Below are positions 37,372-43,420 of a stretch of DNA of 64,000 nucleotides, in pieces; the stretch's first letter is position 1; each line of letters starts with the position of its first letter. The stretch spans positions 50,306-114,305 of the forward strand of contig JALCDS010000003.1 of assembly GCA_022641775.1 (NCBI GenBank), read 5' to 3'. The DNA comes from Clostridiaceae bacterium (lineage in GTDB: Bacteria > Cyanobacteriota > Vampirovibrionia > Gastranaerophilales > Gastranaerophilaceae). The notes under the pieces were generated by a model that was not told the origin of the DNA, made no database searches, and saw only the letters and a list, made by a program, of their open reading frames with translations. The translations under genes and the position numbers were made by a program.

Positions 37372-38358
37372 ATGGCTGAACTTTTACAAGAAGCAAAACT
37401 ATTAACATCTGAGGATTATGCCGATTTTGAAAAATTATACGAAGATTTTAAAAAACGAGCATATACTGAATACAAATTTGAACTTCAACCTTTGGAGTTT
37501 GGAGATTTTGTATCGTCTGTAGAAAAAGGGTTGATAAAATGTCTTATTTTAAAGGAAGATGATACTCCTGTTGCTTTTTTGGTTTACACAACTTGTATTT
37601 CAGAAGCTGTGGAATTGAATATTATTCATACGATTAATATTGAAAACAAATCGGCTAGAGTTGATGCTTTGTTGAGAAAATTCATTGAACTTACAAAAGA
37701 AGAAAGACAAGACAAAGTTGTTTGTTATCCTATGTTGGGTTCTCAAAAGGAATTAATTTCAGGAATTGCTAAATTTGGATTTAAGTTTGTCGGTATAGCA
37801 GTTTTGAGATTTTTCTTTGAAGGTACAAATTCAAAAGAAATTTTGAAGATGGCATCAATGGATGAGATGGAAAAATGTTATACATTAACATCATGGAAAG
37901 ATGAATATTTTGATGCTGCTGTTGATGTTGTACATGAAGCTTTTGAAGTAAGTTCAGATGCTTTGTTTGACCCTAGATTTACAACAACATCAGGTGTTGC
38001 AGATATTTTAACTAAAATTACAAAAGATATTTATGCTGAATTTTTGCCTGAGGCAACGAGTGTTTTGTTGTGTGACGGAAATCCTGTAGGTTTCTGTTTC
38101 GCAAATCTTACCGGCGGTAAAGTTGCTAATATTCCGATAGTTGCTTTAAAGAAAAATCATCAAGGCAAAGGATTGGCTAAGTTCATGCTTAAAAAGACAG
38201 TTGATAAGATGATAGAATGGGAAGAACAGGGTGCAAAAGGACTTATTGAAGTTAATACTTGTACTGAAACCAATAATTTCCAAGCTTTGAAATTATATCG
38301 TCATATCGGATTTAAGGAAGATTATAATTATCCTCAAGCATATTTGAGCTCTAAATAA
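37372..38358 (+). CDS. GNAT-family N-acetyltransferase
   Basis: The 328-residue protein has a C-terminal GNAT domain (~180-325) with the acetyl-CoA loop NHQGKGLAKFMLKKT and the late strand ALKLYRHIGFKED. The N-terminal half (LEFGDFVSSVEKGLIKCLILKEDDTPVAFLVYTT) looks like a second, degenerate GNAT domain lacking the CoA loop, as in tandem-GNAT proteins. The substrate is unknown. AAAGGAAAAA precedes the start. It sits ten bases after ribBA, so it is likely cotranscribed with riboflavin genes. Confidence 0.8.
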   Translation: MAELLQEAKLLTSEDYADFEKLYEDFKKRAYTEYKFELQPLEFGDFVSSVEKGLIKCLILKEDDTPVAFLVYTTCISEAVELNIIHTINIENKSARVDALLRKFIELTKEERQDKVVCYPMLGSQKELISGIAKFGFKFVGIAVLRFFFEGTNSKEILKMASMDEMEKCYTLTSWKDEYFDAAVDVVHEAFEVSSDALFDPRFTTTSGVADILTKITKDIYAEFLPEATSVLLCDGNPVGFCFANLTGGKVANIPIVALKKNHQGKGLAKFMLKKTVDKMIEWEEQGAKGLIEVNTCTETNNFQALKLYRHIGFKEDYNYPQAYLSSK

Positions 38359-38371
38359 GAAGGCTGTATTT

Positions 38372-39103
38372 ATGTTTGGGATAGAAAAAAATAGGTTCAA
38401 CAAAATTTCTGCATTTACTCTTGCGGAAGTTTTGATAACGCTGGGAATAATTGGTGTTGTTGCAGCCTTGACTATGCCGAGTTTAATTGCAAATTACAGA
38501 AAACAAGTTATAATTACTCAATTGAAAAAGACATATTCAACATTATCTCAGGCAATGTTATTTACTGTACAGGCTGATGGAGATTATTCATCGTTGACTT
38601 TCAGTGATGGTGATATGAATAGCACAATTTCTTGGTATGAAGATAATTTAAAACCGCACCTGCAAGTAATAAAATCTTGTTATAATGAATCAGGTTGTTG
38701 GCATTCTTCTGGTTATACAAGATTTTTGAATGGTGCTATTGCGGATTATGATAATGGGACAAAAGGAATTGGCACAGCCATTATTACTTTTGTTACAAAT
38801 GATGGTATAATGCAATGCCTTGACGGTTTTACGCAAGCGGATATAGCTACAAGATTTAAAGTCAATATTATGAATGATTCAGGGTTAGGTGTTTATGTTG
38901 ATATTAACGGAAATAAATTGCCAAATGTTATAGGACAAGATATTTTTGTTATGGTTTTGTCTGATAGAGGCTTTGTTCCTGCAGGCTTGAATGCAACAGA
39001 TGCAGAAGTTAATGCGGATTGTTCTCCTAATGGTAAAGGATATTTTTGTTTAGAAAAAATTATCAGAGATAACTGGACTTTGAGTAAAAATTCAACTTGG
39101 TAA
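38372..39103 (+). CDS. Type IV pilin-like / pseudopilin protein
   Basis: The 243-residue protein has an unusually long prepilin leader (MFGIEKNRFNKISA) before FTLAEVLITLGIIGVVAAL, with Glu at +5 of the mature protein and a hydrophobic helix. A coiled-coil-like segment (LKKTYSTLSQAM) follows, then a globular part with paired cysteines and the motif VYVDINGNKLPN shared with the 12993 and 42089 proteins. The cleavage site is preceded by Ala rather than Gly, which is seen in some pseudopilins. It is 13 bases after the GNAT gene and is probably the last gene of the rib operon. Confidence 0.85.
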   Translation: MFGIEKNRFNKISAFTLAEVLITLGIIGVVAALTMPSLIANYRKQVIITQLKKTYSTLSQAMLFTVQADGDYSSLTFSDGDMNSTISWYEDNLKPHLQVIKSCYNESGCWHSSGYTRFLNGAIADYDNGTKGIGTAIITFVTNDGIMQCLDGFTQADIATRFKVNIMNDSGLGVYVDINGNKLPNVIGQDIFVMVLSDRGFVPAGLNATDAEVNADCSPNGKGYFCLEKIIRDNWTLSKNSTW

Positions 39104-39138
39104 TAATAAATTGTATTGGACATTTTGTTAAAAATAGT

Positions 39139-39144
39139 TATAAT
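39139..39144 (+). promoter_or_regulatory. Probable -10 box of the 39154 gene
   Basis: TATAAT at 39139-39144 ends nine bases before the chosen ATG at 39154, and no Shine-Dalgarno is present. A nearer ATG at 39149 runs into a stop after two codons. The leader would be zero to three bases. Confidence 0.4.
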
Positions 39145-39153
39145 TGACATGAG

Positions 39154-40284
39154 ATGAGCGATTTTAACTTAGGTAATTTAATATCTAAATTTGTTAATTA
39201 TCAATCTGTTGCCACAAACAGAGCAAATGTTAGCATGCAACAAAACTCACCGAGTTCTATGCCAAATCCGATTGAGGCCGAGACCGCTTCACAAGCTTCG
39301 CAGAGTGAAAGCGTTGTAAGCAGTGCTTCAAAATCATTGCAAATGGCAAATCTTACCGGTGTAGATAATTCTGTCTACATCAAAGATTTGATGAAATTGC
39401 CTAAAAATTTGAACGAATTTTTTTATATGATACAAAGAAATCTAACGCTTGCTCAGTTTAATCAGCAATTTGTATCGGCATTTGGAAAAAGTTCCTTAAC
39501 TTCTACTCAGGCACAGATTCTTGCGCAACTGGAATCTTTAACAGGTTCAGAAGTCCAAAATGCTTTGAATAAAATGACTGCAAGTACGTTATCGCAGTTG
39601 CAATCTTCCTTGAAAAATTTGCAAATAAATGGGAATGCGTTTATTGATTTGAGTGAAATTTCGGGATTGATTCAAGCAAATGGTAAAGATGCTATTGCAA
39701 GTTTGATTACAGCTATGGCAAGTTCCTCAAAAATGGGGATTACAGATTTGTCACAACTCAAAGATGCTGCAAAATTAATCAATGCAAGCATTGCTGCTGC
39801 AGCCCAAAATGATAATGCAAAAACGATGAAACTTTTGATGTTGCTATATTTGCCTTGGTTGCCGTTGCAGGAAGGTGTAGGTTTTGACCTTGCGATAGAA
39901 ACTAATAAAGCCAATGAAGATGCGGATAGCGTTTTGACAATTACAATTACTACAATAAATTATGGAATTGTTGTTGCCACTTTGATTTTGGAAAGTTCCA
40001 ATTCTGTTTTGGTAAATATTGAATGTTCTGAAGATTTTCCAAAAGAGGAACTTCTTTTGAGGATAGAAAATGAAGAAAAACATTATTCAATGCAATCTTC
40101 TATAACTTTTGATACTTCTGATAAAGATGTTGTGATGCCTGCAGATAAACAACAAGCAAAAATTAACATGTCTGATACTAATAAAATAAATCCATATCTT
40201 TTATTAATGGCACATGCAGTGATTCGCCATACTTTAGAAATAGATAAAAATAAGTCTGATGGTATTGTTTCGCATATAGATTAA
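39154..40284 (+). CDS. Hypothetical helical protein
   Basis: The 376-residue protein is not recognised. The N-terminal ~60 residues are Ser/Asn/Gln-rich and disordered. Residues ~70-235 are helical and Ala/Ser/Gln-rich (ISGLIQANGKDAIASLITAMA). The C-terminal part has beta strands (SVLTITITTINYGIVVATLILES). No signal peptide or membrane segment. The layout of a low-complexity start followed by a beta-rich end loosely recalls flagellar hook-length proteins, but I would not assign that. The repeat-rich accessory region begins right after it. Confidence 0.65.
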   Translation: MSDFNLGNLISKFVNYQSVATNRANVSMQQNSPSSMPNPIEAETASQASQSESVVSSASKSLQMANLTGVDNSVYIKDLMKLPKNLNEFFYMIQRNLTLAQFNQQFVSAFGKSSLTSTQAQILAQLESLTGSEVQNALNKMTASTLSQLQSSLKNLQINGNAFIDLSEISGLIQANGKDAIASLITAMASSSKMGITDLSQLKDAAKLINASIAAAAQNDNAKTMKLLMLLYLPWLPLQEGVGFDLAIETNKANEDADSVLTITITTINYGIVVATLILESSNSVLVNIECSEDFPKEELLLRIENEEKHYSMQSSITFDTSDKDVVMPADKQQAKINMSDTNKINPYLLLMAHAVIRHTLEIDKNKSDGIVSHID

Positions 40285-40341
40285 AAATGATAAATTAATC
40301 CTCGATATATCGTCTTAGAAATCTTATAATATATTGAATGA

Positions 40342-40384
40342 GATAGCGACGTCCTCACATATGTTCGTCCTCGCTATGACATGT
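40342..40384. repeat. Palindromic repeat unit B1
   Basis: GATAGCGACG ... CTCGCTATGACAT, with ATAGCGA/TCGCTAT as inverted arms. It is identical over 44 bases to the unit at 42013. Read in reverse it begins ATGTCATAGCGAGG, matching the start of the A units (TGTCATTACGAG), so A and B are one family in opposite orientations. A half copy (CTCAGCTCGCAACTCGCTATGACAT split by its centre) follows at 40401-40425. Confidence 0.8.
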
Positions 40385-40429
40385 TTTACGTTCGTTCGCC
40401 CTCAGCTCGCAACTCGCTATGACATATCC

Positions 40430-40470
40430 TGTCATTACGAGCGAATGTAATGAGCGTAGTAATCGCATTA
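40430..40470. repeat. Palindromic repeat unit A1
   Basis: TGTCATTACGAG, a variable centre (CGAATGTAATGAG) and CGTAGTAATCGCATTA. It is identical over 41 bases to unit A4 at 41830. The outer arms ATTACG and CGTAGTAAT are imperfect inverse complements. It lies 24 bases before the GIY-YIG pseudogene and immediately after a half B unit. Confidence 0.85.
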
Positions 40471-40494
40471 ATATTTTTGTTATAAGATTAATTT

Positions 40495-40792
40495 ATGTCT
40501 GATGAATTACAATATTATGTTTATATAATTACAAATACGTATAAATACAACGCTCTATACGGGTGTTACTTCCAATCTTTTAAAGCGAATATATGAACAT
40601 AAAAATAAACTTTGTGATGGATTCTCAAGTAGGTATAATTTAAATAAATTAGTTTATTATGAAATTTCAAATGATATAAATAGTGCAATTTCTAGAGAAA
40701 AACAAATAAAGAATTATTCAAGAGTTAAAAAGGAACAATTAATTGATACAATTAATGCAGATAGAATTGATTTATATAATGATTTAAAATAA
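40495..40792 (+). pseudogene. Frameshifted small GIY-YIG endonuclease
   Basis: The ATG at 40495 opens a reading frame beginning MSDELQYYVYIITNTYK, the first strand of the GIY-YIG fold (YVYI). An extra A in the run 40543-40545 shifts the frame, which would otherwise stop early. Removing one A restores TTLYTGVTSNLLKRIYEHK, the YTG half of the motif with its conserved Arg and His, and continues with YEISNDINSAISREKQIK to TAA 40790-40792. The intact protein would be 98 residues, the size of stand-alone GIY-YIG nucleases. It is flanked on both sides by the palindromic repeats. The defect may be biological or an assembly error. Confidence 0.85.
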
Positions 40793-40797
40793 TGTTT

Positions 40798-40810
40798 GTC
40801 ATTACGAGGC
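40798..40810. repeat. Truncated repeat unit A
   Basis: TGTCATTACGAGG appears five bases after the GIY-YIG stop and breaks off into an AT-rich stretch (from 40811) that recurs at 41808. It looks like a left half-unit. Confidence 0.55.
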
Positions 40811-40844
40811 GAAAATATTGTTTGTTTTTTAATGTCATTACGAG
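40811..40844 (+). repeat. 34-base direct repeat, copy 1 (repeat flank)
   Basis: Thirty-four identical bases occur here and at 41808-41841: GAAAATATTG, then TTTGTTTTTTAA, then the first 12 bases of an A unit (TGTCATTACGAG). Because the match includes 22 bases of unique flank, one A unit was copied together with its left flank. This marks a duplication or recombination boundary rather than independent insertions. Confidence 0.8.
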
Positions 40845-40920
40845 CCGACTTGTCGGCGTAGTAATCGCATTATATTATGAATGGGATAGCGACGGTCGTT
40901 TCACTCCCTCGCTATGACAT
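40833..40920. repeat. Composite element A2-B2 with TGTCAT/ATGACA ends
   Basis: An A unit (TGTCATTACGAG, hairpin centre GCCGACTTGTCGGC, GTAATCGCAT) is joined through TATATTATGAATG to a reversed B unit (GATAGCGACGG...CCTCGCTATGACA). The whole 88-base element begins TGTCAT and ends ATGACA, so it resembles a small element with terminal inverted repeats. A half B unit follows at 40939-40963. Confidence 0.75.
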
Positions 40921-40967
40921 ATTTTACGCTCGTTCTCCCTCAGCTTGCAACTCGCTATGACATGTCC

Positions 40968-41010
40968 TGTCATTACGAGGAAGGCTTTGCCTGACGTAGT
41001 AATCCCATTA
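40968..41010. repeat. Palindromic repeat unit A3
   Basis: TGTCATTACGAGG, centre AAGGCTTTGCCTGA and CGTAGTAATCCCATTA. The centre differs from A1 and A2 but is again self-complementary (AGGCTTTGCCT), which suggests selection or mechanism preserving a hairpin rather than a sequence. Confidence 0.8.
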
Positions 41011-41089
41011 TTTTATTAATAAATTTCACAAATTTGTTTTTTGCGTTATAATAAGCTCAGGTTTAAATAAGTATTAGTTATTGGAAAAT

Positions 41090-41788
41090 ATGAATTTATT
41101 AAAAGTATTATTATGTGTTATTTTGTTAAATATAGGTATGGCGACATTTGCCGATGACACATTGTCCACTAAATCCAAAAATACTGTGATTGAAACAGGG
41201 ATTACAAAAGAAGATATACTTGATAATACAGTAACTGATGAAGTTCAAAAGGCTGAAGTTTCTGAAATGGGTGCAAATGACGTTATGATGCTGACGTTTC
41301 AGGAAGATTTTGATGTGAATAAGGCTGAAAAAGGAAAAGAAATTCCTCTAAAATTAGAATCAGAATTTCAAGATATGGATGGAGAATTTATTCCTGCAGG
41401 AACAATGTTTTATGGTAGAGTAGATTCTGCAACGAAAAGCAAAGCCGGTTATAGACGCGCGAAAGCTAAAATTACTATAGATAAGATGGTTTTGCCTGAC
41501 GGAACAATGTATAAAGTAAAAGGCAAGCCAAAATCAGGGCTATTGGCATCTTCTGCCGGTAAAAACTTTGCAAAAGGTGTTGGCTCAACAGTTTTGAGTG
41601 TAGGGATTTGTGTTACAGGACTTGTATTGATTACAGGTGAATGTCTGTCAGGTGTAGGTTTGGTTTTTGCCCCTGCAACAGGGATTGTTACAGGTATTGC
41701 AGTTTCATCAACAACCCACGGAACAAATTACAAGGTGAAAGCCGGTACAAAACTTCCGATAAAATTTGTAAAACTTGTTGAAGAATAA
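41090..41788 (+). CDS. Predicted secreted protein, unrecognised
   Basis: ATG 41090 gives 232 residues (TTG 41081 would add three). Residues 1-21 are a signal peptide (MNLLKVLLCVILLNIGMATFA, cut before DD). The middle has beta-rich sequence with DGEFIPAGTMFYGRVDSATKS and MVLPDGTMYKVKGKP, which loosely recalls the beta domain of VirB10/TrbI-type proteins. A Gly-rich hydrophobic stretch (~145-195) may insert in a membrane, and the C-terminus reads KVKAGTKLPIKFVKL. No secretion genes lie nearby, so that likeness is weak. Repeats flank it on both sides. Confidence 0.7.
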   Translation: MNLLKVLLCVILLNIGMATFADDTLSTKSKNTVIETGITKEDILDNTVTDEVQKAEVSEMGANDVMMLTFQEDFDVNKAEKGKEIPLKLESEFQDMDGEFIPAGTMFYGRVDSATKSKAGYRRAKAKITIDKMVLPDGTMYKVKGKPKSGLLASSAGKNFAKGVGSTVLSVGICVTGLVLITGECLSGVGLVFAPATGIVTGIAVSSTTHGTNYKVKAGTKLPIKFVKLVEE

Positions 41789-41807
41789 GAGTTTGCTATT
41801 ACTAATA

Positions 41808-41841
41808 GAAAATATTGTTTGTTTTTTAATGTCATTACGAG
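41808..41841 (+). repeat. 34-base direct repeat, copy 2
   Basis: Identical to 40811-40844. It starts 19 bases after the stop of the secreted-protein gene and runs into A unit 41830-41870. Confidence 0.8.
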
Positions 41842-41870
41842 CGAATGTAATGAGCGTAGTAATCGCATTA
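41830..41870. repeat. Palindromic repeat unit A4
   Basis: Identical to A1 (40430-40470) over its whole 41 bases, including the CGAATGTAATGAG centre. Confidence 0.85.
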
Positions 41871-41959
41871 TCTTTAAAAAAACATAAAAAAAGGAGGTGG
41901 TGAACCACCTCACAAAAAGATTCGTTTTTTCCCAGAAAGGGAAACTTGTTATATATGTC

Positions 41960-42053
41960 TGTCATTACGAGCCGACTTGTCGGCGTAGTAATCGCATTTA
42001 TATTATGAATGTGATAGCGACGTCCTCACATATGTTCGTCCTCGCTATGACAT
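41960..42053. repeat. Composite element A5-B3 with TGTCAT/ATGACA ends
   Basis: The A part matches A2 (same GCCGACTTGTCGGC centre), the joint TATATTATGAATG is the same, and the B part matches B1 rather than B2. It therefore mixes versions seen separately elsewhere, a sign of recombination among copies. It ends 35 bases from the stop of the pilin-like gene at 42089, so it occupies that gene's 3' region. Confidence 0.8.
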
Positions 42054-42088
42054 GTTCTACGCTCGTTTGCGCTTCTTACTCGTTCGCG

Positions 42089-42718
42089 CTACTTAGCGTA
42101 TAGAACTGCTCTTGCAGCATCACTGTTAGGAATCATTGTTTGATCGAAGAACAATACTGGATATACATCTGATGGACTTGTAACTTCGCATGCATTTCCT
42201 GTTTTGCCGTTATCACATTTTACAAACTTGTTAGGTTTCTTTTGACCGTTTACATCAATAAATCCTTTACAAGCTGAGTCTCTGCTAGTTGAACCTTTTG
42301 TTGCATCCAAAGTACAACCCTTAGCTTCTTTAGGAAATGAGAATGCAGAACCATCATTGAAGAACAATGTATAGTTTGAATCGGCAGTAGCCTCTCCATT
42401 TGCACCCTCAGCAATTGTATAACCTAAAGCTCCATCTGCTGTCTTAACAACGTTCATTCTCTTGTTCAACATTGTGTAGATTGAAGTAGCATTTGCACCT
42501 GTTGTTGTATCTGTAGTATCAGCCAAGTTGTATTCATCCAATGCAACGTTCAATACAACAGCTTGCGAAATAGCTGATAGTGCTTTTTTGTAAGCTGCCT
42601 TGAATTGTGCACCATTTGTAGCGTTCATCAATGTTGGCATAGTCATTGCTGCTACAACACCAATGATACCCAAAGTAATCAATACTTCTGCCAAAGTAAA
42701 ACCGAAACGTTTTGTCAT
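42089..42718 (-). CDS. Type IV pilin-like protein
   Basis: The 209-residue protein begins MTKRFGFTLAEVLITLGIIG: short basic leader, Gly/Phe cleavage site, Glu at +5 and a hydrophobic helix, so it is a bona fide prepilin. The globular part has paired cysteines (GCTLDATKGSTSRDSAC, CDNGKTGNAC) and the motif GFIDVNGQKKPN. Among the three pilin-like proteins here it has the most canonical leader and a compact size. Start supported by GAAAGG upstream on its strand. Its 3' end abuts palindromic repeats that could act as terminator or mRNA-stabilising hairpins. Confidence 0.87.
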   Translation of the reverse strand: MTKRFGFTLAEVLITLGIIGVVAAMTMPTLMNATNGAQFKAAYKKALSAISQAVVLNVALDEYNLADTTDTTTGANATSIYTMLNKRMNVVKTADGALGYTIAEGANGEATADSNYTLFFNDGSAFSFPKEAKGCTLDATKGSTSRDSACKGFIDVNGQKKPNKFVKCDNGKTGNACEVTSPSDVYPVLFFDQTMIPNSDAARAVLYAK

Positions 42719-42972
42719 AATTTTTTACCTTTCTTTTTGTAAACTTCCTATTAAATATTTCTTTCGTTTATCTATTTTACCTGTCCCAAGACTTTGTTAT
42801 ATCAAGTGTTAATAGATATCCGAATACAAAATACTTATTGTACACTTAATATAAACTATTATTAAGTGATTGTCAAGTAGTAAAAAGTGTTATGTACGCA
42901 ATTTATACTAAAATACAGTGCTCAAATCTCTTTTTTTATTTGTTAATAAATATTATTATATACAATGTAATG

Positions 42973-43296
42973 ATGAATAATAAAAAGTTATTAGGCAGAC
43001 GTATAAAAGAAATTCGTAAAAGTTTTGGGTTAACTCAGGAAAAGTTTTCTGAGTTGATTGCTATTGAAACATCATCTTTATCCGGAATTGAATCTGGGAG
43101 ATTTTTCCCGTCCTTGCATGTTTTAGAAAAAATGTCGAATGCTTTAGAGATTCCGTTAGTTGAGTTCTTCAAATTTGTGGAAGTTCCATTGCCGGAAGAT
43201 ATGCCAAAAGAAATTTCAAATTTGGTTTCTGCTATGTCAAAAGAAGAGCAAAAAACTATTTATAAAATTATAAAATCAGGATTTGCTACTGTTTAA
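42973..43296 (+). CDS. XRE-family HTH transcriptional regulator
   Basis: I choose ATG 42973 (107 residues), six bases after a TACAAT -10-like box (42961-42966); ATG 42970 and a longer form from 42892 are possible. Residues ~5-60 form the Cro/CI-type HTH: GRRIKEIRKSFGLTQEKFSELIAIETSSLSGIESGR, in shorter pieces as usual. A short C-terminal helical tail (PEDMPKEISNLVSAMSKEEQ) may dimerise. No partner toxin or phage gene is adjacent. The target is unknown; it may act on the neighbouring pilin-like or TPR genes. Confidence 0.8.
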   Translation: MNNKKLLGRRIKEIRKSFGLTQEKFSELIAIETSSLSGIESGRFFPSLHVLEKMSNALEIPLVEFFKFVEVPLPEDMPKEISNLVSAMSKEEQKTIYKIIKSGFATV

Positions 43297-43308
43297 TTTG
43301 TCGTTTCA

Positions 43309-43350
43309 ACATTGCGAGTAAGACTTTGTTTGACGTAGTAATCTCATTAT
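43309..43350. repeat. Degenerate repeat unit A6
   Basis: CATTGCGAGTAAGAC ... GACGTAGTAATCTCATTAT. It shares the outer layout of A units but has changed arms (ATTGCGAG, AATCTC) and a decayed centre, so it is an older copy. It lies 13 bases after the XRE gene. Confidence 0.6.
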
Positions 43351-43420
43351 GTTTTTTACTTTACTTTTTTTTATTTTTTGTTAATATGTTGGTTATAATA
43401 GGGAATCTGAGGGTAGAAAA

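Noticed and set aside
41090..41788. VirB10/TrbI secretion component
   Set aside because: Only a short IPAGTMFYGRV-type segment is similar. The protein is too short and no secretion genes are nearby, so I kept it as unrecognised.
40331..42053. CRISPR array
   Set aside because: The repeats are palindromic, alternate in orientation and are separated by gaps from zero to several hundred bases, with genes between them. There are no regular spacers and no cas genes.
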